The translations under genes were made by a program, and so were the position numbers. Positions 12,484-22,167 of a DNA stretch of 64,000 nt are shown here, piece by piece (position 1 is the stretch's first letter; every line of letters begins with the position of its first letter). Below the pieces are notes generated by a model, which was given only the letters and a program-made list of their open reading frames with translations, searched no databases and was not told the DNA's origin. This stretch comes from Prinsepia uniflora (lineage: Eukaryota > Streptophyta > Magnoliopsida > Rosales > Rosaceae), in the NCBI GenBank assembly GCA_032719365.1, contig CM064870.1:27346738-27410737 (forward strand), written 5' to 3'.

Positions 12484-14278
12484 GACCAACATGGGTTCGC
12501 TACTTCAGACACTCACTCTTCACATCCGGTGACGCTAAATACCATCTACTCGTCAAGTCAATCAAATTTGACCCACAGCCTAGGTGTTCGGTTCTTACAC
12601 CCTCTTTGAACCCTTAGCTGTCATATCACTCCTTGTCGTCCCCCCTAGGGAAGAGTCAAGGAGAATCCAAGATTATGACATCAAAGTTCATCCTATGTCA
12701 TCCTCCGGCACCCAGCACTATCTGCTAAGGAGTCACACTTAGTGACCTCGGGATATCCATCTCCAATGCGGAATCAAGCACTCCTCTCATCGTCTCAACC
12801 ACAACTTCTCTTGATTCCGAAGTTCCAATCACGTTGGAAACATGCTTCTTTTCCAATTACAGAGCTCACTCATCCCACGAGCATTTCTGCATCCTATAGG
12901 CAAGCCATTTCCAAGTCCCCAACACAGGAGGTATGGTCAACCCTAGTCAACCAAAACCAATCCGCAATGGACTCTCAAGTCCTCAGCTCAACCGGACACC
13001 ATTCACCTGTCCGTGAATACCGTTTATGTAGGTACACTCATTCCGAGTGGAATTCACGCGACTCAAGGTTAAACCTTGTATACTATTTACGGATGTGCAT
13101 CGCATCTCGTACCTTTAATCATCCTGATCCAACTCAAACTCACAAAATTGGTTGGAATCCACTAACATCGGTTGGTAGGCTAAACAGATCACAATGTCTG
13201 TCGTGATCTGAAGCCAAATCTCTACGTACTACCATATCTGACCAACCGACCCTCACGTCATAAGACGTCACTTACGTCATTCGTTTATACCTTTTCATCC
13301 GAATGCCACTTAGGCATTTCAACCTTTAACGTTACTACTCCTGGGCACACACTTGTGCCTCGAGTCTCGTATCATCCGGGAACTGGTCACCAAACCAAGT
13401 ACTCTTGGTGCCTCGCACTAAGCCACTCGGGATCCTCTCTCTCCCGCTCAGTGCCCACCGAACTCACATGCTCACCCATCTGGGCACTTCTACTATTTCG
13501 TTTACATACTGGTTCGCAAGTCCCAACCTTATGGGATCAACTCCAGCACTCACACTCGTGTAATCTATCCAAACATTTCTAGGTCACCTGTCACTCATCC
13601 AGGTATATCCTACTCGTCACAGTCACCTCCCAGAGGTAGCGTGGCAAGTGTGCCAACTCTCACATCAGCGTCTCATTCTGCGATCGCACTCAGCCGTAAC
13701 CGAGTCGAATCCAGAATCTATGCTCGTACTGTGCGTCACTCACGCACTCCGTATCATCGTCACGACTGACGAATCCCATCGTCACAATTGTCACGGTAAC
13801 CTGAGCCTATCCAACTCGATAAGATTCGACTACGTCCATCGATAGCAGTGTCTGCCACAACCTCGTGCAACCAATCTTAGAAACACTCTGCTATCGAGAC
13901 TCCAAATCCATGCAGTCGACTCACCGCAGGTACCAACCACTCCACATGAAACATCCACCGATCGGTCCACCTCAGGATCCGGTCGACAAGTACCACTCTC
14001 CCGATAACTTGTCCAATCAATCACTAACTAGGGTTATCACAAACCCAGCTACCCGCTTCAACCCAACCATCTTGACTGATCCCTTGCTCTCGACTCCGAA
14101 GAGTCGTCATACTCCAATACTGGTACCAAACAACTAGTAACCACACTGTGTGGATCTTATCCTCTCGTAAAGTGACGTCTCTCAGCCGCTGGCCTCCATA
14201 AGAACTTGGCCATACTCCGTGCCTAACACTGCACTGCTGCTACATGTCACAATCGTATCCTATCGCGTCATACCACAA

Positions 14279-14854
14279 CTACTCAAGGCATCCACTGCCA
14301 GTCGACATCGCTCCGGGATTCGACACACTGAAACATGGAAACACATGCCAAATAGGGTCAAACGTTCCTATTCCCAACTCAAATCTACGGCACTTCTCGG
14401 CTTCAGTAGCCACAAACGCAGGAGCAAACCGAGACAACATCTGGAACTTCTGTTCGTACTCAGCCACACTCAGATTCCCCTGTTGGAGCTGCAGAAACTC
14501 AGCCTCCTTGGCATCTCGGAAAGAACGAAGGTAATACTGATCTAAGAATCTCTCCTGAAACGTCTCCCAGGTCACAGTGTGGGCATCCCAGCCAGACAAC
14601 TCGAGGGTATACCACCACTCGTACGCCGCAACATCTAGTAAGAACGTAGCCAGTACCACTCGTTCCTCCGGTGGACAATGCATCACTGCAAAGATCCGCT
14701 CAAGTCTCGTAATCCACCTCTGGGCTTCCTCAGGATCAGCCCCGCCACTAAAAGTAGTAGCTCCGAGACGCTGGGCTCGCTCAATCGTAGTACTCTCGGT
14801 TCCTCTCGCCGCTTCTTCTTCAGGTCGTGGAGAGGGTCCACGTCTCGGAGGCAT
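14279..14854 (-). pseudogene. Truncated gypsy Gag (retrotransposon gag domain only)
   Basis: From the Met of MPPRRGPSPRPEEE the frame runs 191 codons. The first about 165 residues are a good plant Ty3-gypsy capsid region: an ERAQRLGATTFSGGADPEEA lead-in, ..W...LE.IF.., CPPEERVVLATFLL, W.TFQERFLDQYYL and LQQGNLSVAEYEQKF. The frame then runs into unrelated sequence (from about GTFDPIWHV) and stops, before any zinc knuckle or protease. An upstream in-frame Met also exists, but MPPRR is the usual start in this lineage. Gag with this start and 3-kb LTRs fits the Tekay/Del chromovirus lineage; that placement is inference, since no RT or chromodomain is present. Confidence 0.85.
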
Positions 14855-14947
14855 CGTCAATCGCACACTGAAAGAGGCATAGAAGTAGTCAAACAACCGA
14901 AACACAACCTCACAAACTGACAAACCCCAACAAACTCGACAAACCTA

Positions 14948-14960
14948 TTCTCTGATACCA
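14948..14960 (-). promoter_or_regulatory. Primer-binding site, initiator tRNA-Met type
   Basis: On the minus strand LTR D ends TCCTGACA, followed by AT and then TGGTATCAGAGAA. TGGTATCAGAG matches the usual plant primer site complementary to the initiator methionine tRNA 3' end. This shows that LTR D is the 5' LTR of a minus-strand element. Confidence 0.85.
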
Positions 14961-14962
14961 AT

Positions 14963-17900
14963 TGTCAGGACCCACCCCGGTTTCATCCCGAACACCGAGG
15001 TAAATCCTGCTCCTGTCTGACACCCCGACACACACAAAAGTAAAACTCACACGCAACCACCAAAGTACTCAGTCAGATGCAGGAGAAACTATACAATACA
15101 TCCCGAAGTTAAAAGTTTACAGAGCATAGTCCCACATGCACAGAAAAGAAAAACCGATAAACAGTACACGCACACGGAAAATTAAAACACCCTGGGATCC
15201 CTCTCGTAACTTCTACGCCTCAGACGCTGCCTCGACGCCGGAACCCCGCGCTAGCTCCACAACCTGGAGGGCAGTTAAAAACAGAAGGTGTGAGTGGACC
15301 ATAAATAAAAGAAAAGTTTCCAAAACCATTTTAGAAGAAAACCAGGTTTAGCCCTCCGTTTTGAAACCACATACATAACCCAGTTATGAAAACAGTTATC
15401 AATCAATCACCATAAAACATTTACAGAATCATTTTAAAACAGTATAAGTCTCATAACCTCACCATAAGAACAGAAACACTATAAAACAGTTATAGAAATC
15501 ATAGCAGAAACATCATAAAACCGTATCATAAACCGTGAATATATAATCATCATTTTCCGATCAAACCTGCTGGACCTATTCGAGTCTTTAAACTCCCGAG
15601 TCTTTAAACTCAAATCCAGGCCTCAATAATATCCGAGTCTTTAAACTCCCGAGTCTTTAAACTCAATCCGGGTCTTTAAACCCAATCCGGGCCCGTCCCC
15701 CGTCAATCAATATCCGGGTCTTTAAACCCAATATCCAGATCCAGCAAATCCAATCCAAAACCATTTGAAAACCATTTTTGAATTCACATCCAAACCCGAA
15801 TCCGAAATCACCGGTCCGATGCTCGTCTGGCATCCCGAACCGTCATTCCGAACCAAAATCCAGAATTCCACTTTCCAACCTTAAAACCAAATCTCGTACC
15901 GAAATCCGATTTCAAAATCCCTTCATAAACCTTTAAACCATTTATCCATTAAAATCCCAAATCCATAACATCATATTCAGAAATCACACTTTTCTCGTAA
16001 AACGTGCTGAAACCAAACTTCCTCGAAAAACGTGCAATTATGTAAAATCAATAAAGCATATTCGATAATATAGAATCATGATTAAAACCATAAAACAAAT
16101 ATAGAAAGACAGTTATGCATGCTCGAGTTTAAGGTAAGGGTCCACTCACAGTACCAAGCCCTCAATCGCGTCCCGTACGTCTCGTGCGTTCCTCAGCTTC
16201 ATCGGGAACTCCCGATCCTGTCAACAACCGCCAAAGTACGTTACTAACACGTCCACCAGGACTCTCCTAATTTTTCTCCGAAAATCCCCGGATCCTAAAC
16301 GTACCGAACCGGAACCCTAAACCTTCACCCTCGCGAAACTACTTCGATTTGACGTCCGATTAACCCGAAACCAACGCAAAAAGACTCGTCACAACACCTA
16401 GACCAAAAACCATGTTGACAACTTCCCCTGCCGCCGCGGTACGCGCCCCCACGCGCCGCCCAAAGTGGCTGCGCGTGGCCCTCACACGCCAGCTACATTG
16501 CATCGCCTTCCTCGAGCAGACCCGGTTCAACACAGTGCCTGCAAATCGAACCGGCGAGGACGGTTCTCCGCCGTACCTGCACCAAAACCACTCCTCTCTT
16601 CACCAACAGCACCGTCCAGACCTAAGCTATCCATTCCCCTTACTCAGACATCTCGACATAGCCCCTAAGTCATCGTCCTTAACTCGAAACCAGACCCGTT
16701 CAGTCCCCTGTTTCCTTCTCCGGCCACCCAGGTCACCCCCCGTCACGGTGGCTATCTTAAACCCTTCCTAGGACCTCACTGAGTCTCACCCAACTCACCA
16801 AAATAGTCGACTCACTCCCTAAGTCCACGACTCTACGTTTGAAGCAAAACGGAAAAACAGAGCACACAGGGTACTCTCCGTCGTCTAGCCTCCACCGTGC
16901 ACTCCTCCGTCACGGCTGCACAACCAAAAGACACCTAAGACCTTATCAAGTCCCCTAATCCTCACTAGACTCCTCGATTCAGCCCCTAAAGCTACAACTT
17001 AGCTCCTGAAACTAGACGGCAAAACAGAGCAAAGAAACGGGGATGAGGAATTACCTGTCCTCCGGTCACCGTCGCAGGCTCCGCTGGGGCTGGTCGACTC
17101 CTCTCACCCCTCACGACACCACCACGAGTCCAATTGAACCGTACACGTCCACACCACCACCACAATCACTCACTTCCTCCCCGTTTTCTCCCTGGTTTTC
17201 CCGTGGCTCTCACACTTCTAACACACAAGCACAACACCTCCCTACTCCCTCACTGTCTCTTCCTCAACCTCTGATCACTCACCCCCCTCACCAATTTACA
17301 CAACACACACAAAACACCGTCCAAATCTCCCAACTATCTCCCTCTGTTTCTGTTCTTCGAACACAACACACACACACACACAGTTACACATTTGAACACA
17401 CACCGTGCACGGCCTAGAAGCCACTACACACACTGCACGTGTCACCACCCCATGGTCCCTTTCCAAAAATATCCCCATCTCACTGTACACTTGTCCTGAT
17501 CTGGTGGCACACTGCCCAAACGACCAAAAGACCAAAATACCCTTCCTTTTAAGTCAAATTTACCGTTATGCCACTACCTTTCTAGACCCGTAACTCACAC
17601 ATCGTAAGTCCGATGAATACGAGCCGCCTGTCATCGAACTCAGGACGACGAGATCTATCTAATGCTTCTAGGTCAACATGTCAAAACCCGATCGTACGAA
17701 AAGTCAAATCTTCCCCCTATTTTACCCAAATTACGGTTATGCCCTCAACCTTCCGAACATCATAACTTCCTCCTCGGATGTCGAAATCGGGCGTGCCACC
17801 TGCCTACGGATTCGTGACGTCCTAAAATACGTCCTGGTCATCGGTCAAAACCCAATTGACCGCCCGAACTAAAAGTAAACTTGTTGCCCGAACTAGGGGC

Positions 17901-18013
17901 AAAATGGTCATTCTAAGCTAAGAACCTTATCGGGATCAACTAACCCCCGATTAAGCTCACTAATCCCTCACTAATCACCATCTGAACCCTAATTTCCGGG
18001 ACGGGTCGTTACA
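14963..18013 (-). mobile_element. Ty3-gypsy LTR 'D', complete, 5' LTR beside truncated gag
   Basis: A 3,051-bp LTR runs from tgtcaggacccaccccgg to gggacgggtcgttaca. It has the motif pair GTGAGTGGAC 15290-15299 and GTCCACTCAC 16140-16149, a TCTTTAAA hairpin array (15582-15729) and the GC-rich hairpin near 16440-16490. By terminus and array type it groups with solo LTR F, not with B, its apparent partner. Its right flank (catga) does not match the left flank of B (atttc). Confidence 0.9.
15582..15729 (-). repeat. Hairpin array in LTR D, TCTTTAAA type
   Basis: Four copies of GAGTCTTTAAACTC and two or more of GGGTCTTTAAACCC occur within 150 bp. The A-to-G change in the left arm is matched by T-to-C in the right arm, so the outer pairs remain complementary. 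Confidence 0.8.
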
Positions 18014-19930
18014 CATGAATTTAAATCCATCAACATTGATTGATCAAGGGTAAGTGTGAAAACCAAACCAGAGACACATGGAGATTAGGAGGGCAACTGT
18101 GAGTGAAAAACGAGAGGGAAACAGGGAGAAGAAACAGAAAGGAAGTCATACACCCGAGAAGAAACAAACACCCGAAATCGTGCTTGGAGAAATTGAGATT
18201 CAATTCCTTAGTTTTAGCTTAACCCAAACCGAATTGAGATTAGAATTAGTCTTCTGGGACAATTTCGAGTCGAACCACATCAAAAAGCCAAACAATTGAT
18301 GAAGAAATCAGCAAGAACATACCCTGCGAAATTCTGAGAAAACTCGAATTCAATTTTTGTAATTGAAGGTGAGGAACTTCCAAATTGATGTTGGGTTTAT
18401 GTTTCTGTTAATCTAATGATGCTTTCTGGTTAATTGGAAAGGACAATTAGGGTCGAATTGGAGGAATTGGGAAATCGAATCCTCCAATTCGACGGGGTAG
18501 ACTTGGCGAATTCTGAGTTTTAGTGTGAATTGTGTTAATTAACTTATACAGAACTTTAATTCAGATGTATTATAGGTGATTCAATGAAAGAATTGGAAAA
18601 AAAAAAAGCTTGAATTGAAATAAATCTAACCGGGTCGTGTCGCGGGTCGAAAGATCCATTTTCAGGGCAGTCGGGTGAGGACGATGCACTGTAGCATCAC
18701 TGTGCACGGCGCGTGGGTTTCACGCGCAGCCACTCACGGCGACGCGTGAGGGCGCGTGAGCCCGAATTTCGAGGTAAGGTCAACATGGATTTTGTTCTAT
18801 GCAGTGTAACGAACATTTTGGGATTGGTTTCGAGTCAATCGGACACCGTCTCGATAATGTTTCGAGGGTCCGAAGGTTTATGTTACGTGTTTAATTAATA
18901 TTTAATTCCCAGAAAAATATGGGAAATTAGTATGATGTTATTTAAGTCGTTAGTGACCCTAAGTAATGATTTTGGACAGGATTCGAGATTCCTGGAAACT
19001 GTCGAAAATTACGGAAAAGCGTGCAGCTCGGAAAACGAGCGGTTTGGACGGTGTGTGAGTGGACGTTTGTTTTATCAATTGACATGCATGCATAGTTAAA
19101 TGTTTTGCATGATTTATGGCATGATTTGAATTGCAATGATTTGATATGATTTTTTCAAGATTTAATGATTATTTTAATCGGTGTTTCAGACACGTTTTTC
19201 GAGAAAATGTGAAATGACTGTTTTGGGCGAAAGATCGGGATTTGTGATTGGTTTTGACTTAGATTATGAGTTGGGAAATTGATTGAATGGATTTGTGATG
19301 TTTTTTATTATGATTTTACTGCTTTATGTGTATTAAATTGTTTAATGCTTTTACGGATTTACGAGAAGTTTTAACGAAGTTTTAATAATGATTTTGATTG
19401 TGTATACATGTTTGACGACTCCAGATGCGTAATTCCTGGAGGGACCGGATGTGTAATTCCCGGTGAGGCTGGATGTGTAATTCCCAGCAGGATGACAACT
19501 CTGGATATGTAATTCCCAGAGGACCCTCGAATGTGTAATTCCCGAGTTATATCCTTTATTATGTGGTGAACTGGTTTTATGAAATGAGTTAAATATATTC
19601 ATGAGATTAGGCTGGAAGGCCGGTGATGTTTTCCTTATGTTGATTCTATGCATGCATGATTTGTTAAACTGGAGGATAACTGATGTGTTTCAAAATGTAT
19701 TTTGAAATGATATTAGTTTTTTCCACTCACACCTTTTCTGTTTTTGATGACCCTCCAGGCCGTGGCATGAGACTCGGGGCAAGTCGAGAGGAGGAGGTAT
19801 GAGCAGAAATCGATCCAGTCATCCCTTGTCTGACAGGTGCTGAGAGGTAATTGCAGGGCTTCGGTTGACTTGTCAGAAGGGAGCAGGACAGGGCACGGTT
19901 ATAAAAGTCCAGTCGGGACAGGTTCTGTCA
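18014..19930 (+). mobile_element. Ty3-gypsy LTR 'K', 5'-truncated, plus orientation
   Basis: LTR sequence in plus orientation begins abruptly at the edge of LTR D and ends gggacaggttctgtca at 19930. Landmarks are the GC-rich hairpin (18709-18727), 'gtaacgaacattttggga' near 18807, GTGAGTGGAC 19055-19064, TGCATGCA, a five-unit hairpin array (19419-19546) and tTCCACTCAC (19721-19730). Its terminus resembles the LTR C subfamily. The missing 5' part is not found on the other side of the B-D unit, which points to a deletion or recombination when that unit formed. Confidence 0.85.
19419..19546 (+). repeat. Five-hairpin array with constant loop and covarying stems (LTR K)
   Basis: Five units share the 11-nt loop ATGTGTAATTC (one has ATGCG, one ATATG). 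Arms: CTCCAG/CTGGAG (19419-19441), ACCGG/CCGGT (19444-19464), GCTGG/CCAGC (19468-19488), CTCTGG/CCAGAG (19499-19521) and CTCG/CGAG with one inner mismatch (19526-19546). Every unit has a different stem and all remain paired. Confidence 0.93.
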
Positions 19931-20615
19931 ATTAAGGTATGTTCCCATCAACCTTATTAAAGAAAATTAAAAAACTAAACTTAAAATTGAAAAAAGTCAA
20001 AATTCTCTGTTATTCGTAATATCAAATGATAAAGTTCATAGAAGCCTTATAATTCCAAACTCAAAATTTCGAAAATAAAATAAAATAAAATTTGACTCTA
20101 TAACCCCAATCGTACATACTTATAGCAGTTCATATCGATCAACCTTAATATCGAAAGCCAAACTTAGAACAGAAAAAGGTTAATATTATTCCTCATGTTT
20201 TATAATAACAAATCTTAGAGTTCATTTAAACCTTATAATTCCTAAATTCAAACTCAAAATTCTAAAAAAAAAAATTAAGAAAAATCAACTTTTGAAACCT
20301 TATTATGGCAGAACTGTCAATCTGAACTCATCAAATTGATAAAAATTCAAAACTTATTCTTCAAAGTTCAATAGGAACATCACATGACATATGTTTCTGG
20401 TACATACTAGTATTTCTCCTTCGACGCTTTATTTTCTTTGGATCTAGAGGACGCGTGTACGAACTTTGTTTATAATGAATGCAGAGGTGGCATATTCCTA
20501 ATTAGACAACAAATATGTAAAAACCCGAAGAAATAAATTATATGTAGCTAGACAATTTTAGGGTTTTGCATTTTAACAATTCCACGACAGTCAAGACGTT
20601 ATCTGTTAATTGGAA
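19931..20615. other. AT-rich spacer, nothing recognised
   Basis: Low-complexity AT-rich DNA between LTR K and the hAT-type element. I see no gene, RNA or repeat boundary here. Confidence 0.5.
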
Positions 20616-20623
20616 TGTGGAAG

Positions 20624-21369
20624 TAGCCCTCGTCATTGGGCCGGGCTGGGCAAGCCCGGCCCAAAATTTTTGGGCTTGGGCCAGGCCGGGCCGAGCTTAT
20701 TAAATAATTTTTAAATTTGTGGGCCGGGCCGGGGATTTAATGACATAAAAAAGAGCCCACGGGCTTTTATCGGGCTGGGTTTATATCGGGATTTTCGGGT
20801 CGGGTCTATTAAGCCCACTTGGATCGGGCTTACGTGGGTTTTTGCAATAAATTATGTCTCAAATTTTAAAATTACAAAAAAAATATATATGCATGAAAAA
20901 AAATATTAATAATGAAAAAAAATACTCAAGGGTGCAAAAATGTGGTCTCGTTAAAATAAAATACTCAAGGGTCCAAAAACGTTGGGCCTATTAAGTAGGT
21001 GGAGGAGTGGTTAGAGTTTGTATTGAGTATTGGGTATTGGGTTTTTTAAAATAAATTAGGTGGGTTTGGGGCTGAGATTTGGGTTTGGGTTGAAATATTA
21101 GTATTAAGAATGGGTTGAGTATTAATTTTTAAATAATAAATATTTTATATTTTCGGGCTTATGGGCCGGGTTTATTACAGGAGGGTCGGGCTAGGCTTAT
21201 CGGGCTTTATCGGGCCTATTAGGTTTGAACACCATAAGCCCAAGCCCAGCCCGCTAACTCTCAGGCCGGGCCGGCCCACGGACCATAGCGGGTCGGGCTG
21301 GGCTTTTGTCCCTCGGGCTTATCGGGCCCCCATAAGCCCATGGGCTTTTGGGCCAAATGGTGAGGACTA
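20624..21369. mobile_element. Non-autonomous hAT-type element (MITE-like), 746 bp
   Basis: The ends are inverted repeats: TAGCCCTCGTCATTGGGCC on the left and, in reverse complement, TAGTCCTCACCATTTGGCC on the right (15 of 19 match). They are flanked by an 8-bp duplication, tgtggaag (20616-20623) and cgtggaag (21370-21377), with 7 of 8 matching. Both subterminal regions are packed with GGGCC/GGGCTT repeats and the centre is AT-rich. An 8-bp duplication with TA-starting inverted ends is the hAT signature. No transposase is encoded. Confidence 0.75.
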
Positions 21370-21377
21370 CGTGGAAG

Positions 21378-22167
21378 TGTTGTTCACCTCAACTAACTTC
21401 AGCTACCATTACAATTTGCAAGCCCACCCTGGTTTTTTTTTTATTACACGCAATGGGAGAATTTTTGGTAATTATACATACAATATATCATTAAGTTTGA
21501 AATTGAGACCAAATATATACAAGTCAATACTAGTGCCAACTAAACTAAACTTACGTAAGATTAAACCATAGATACAAAATCTAATAGATATTTTTATTTT
21601 TGGAAATATTCATACAATAGATATTTTTTTTTTTCTTGGTGAAGAATAAATAATGATTATCTCTTGGATTTCGTTCTTTTGTACAAAACCTAAGGTTAAA
21701 CCTTGATTTGCTGACGAAATAAGTTTTATGATAATGAGGATGCATCCGCACATATGCCTCAATCATTTTCAGTCGAAATGCATGTCAAAAAATCTGCAAG
21801 AATAACTCTAGGGGCTGGACCAAATAACAATAATACCACCCTCTTGTCTTCTGAGTCTCACTCGCCAACAAGTAATTGCAAGAGAATTTTTGCCTCCTGG
21901 AAGTTACGTACATACGCCATATGATGAAAAAAAAAAATTTCTTAATGCCACTTGATATACCAAAGTTTATACTTCAAAGTTCAAACTGCGGGCCATAACA
22001 ACGAAAAAAAATCTCATGTCTCCAAAGCTGTCTTCTGACCGATACATAAACGCAAGTTACTATGTATAGGGGCTATACAGTTAAATGCCAAGAAATAAAC
22101 TTGAGATCGAGAAAGGAAATACATGAACCCCTGCGATTTCTTCCTATTCAACAAATGAAACGTTGAA
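21378..22167 (-). other. 3' flank and probable 3' UTR of the TL17-like gene
   Basis: No coding sequence is present. The part nearest the stop codon (about 21900-22167) is the likely 3' UTR of the minus-strand lumen-protein gene. The rest is AT-rich spacer. Confidence 0.4.

Larger units (their letters stand above)
12484..14962 (-). mobile_element. Internal region (5' part) of the B-D element with truncated gag
   Basis: The interior continues to the right of solo LTR C. From 12489 to about 14278 the sequence is pyrimidine-rich on the plus strand and has no recognisable protease, reverse transcriptase, RNase H or integrase. From 14279 to 14854 (minus) a partial gag is present. The interior ends with a primer-binding site beside LTR D. 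Total interior without LTR C is about 3.4 kb, too short for a full gag-pol plus leader. Confidence 0.75.

Noticed and set aside
12742..13206. 154-codon plus-strand open frame
   Set aside because: It lies in the non-coding interior of a minus-strand element, its composition follows the local C-rich bias, and no domain is recognisable.
14577..14920. Plus-strand open frames opposite gag
   Set aside because: They are shadows of the gag reading frame on the minus strand.
19419..19546. CRISPR-like array of evenly spaced short repeats
   Set aside because: The constant part is the hairpin loop and the variable parts are complementary arms, not unique spacers. The context is a plant LTR, with no cas genes.
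21161..21571. 136-codon open frame
   Set aside because: It overlaps the GGGCC-rich end of the hAT-type element and its composition reflects that repeat.
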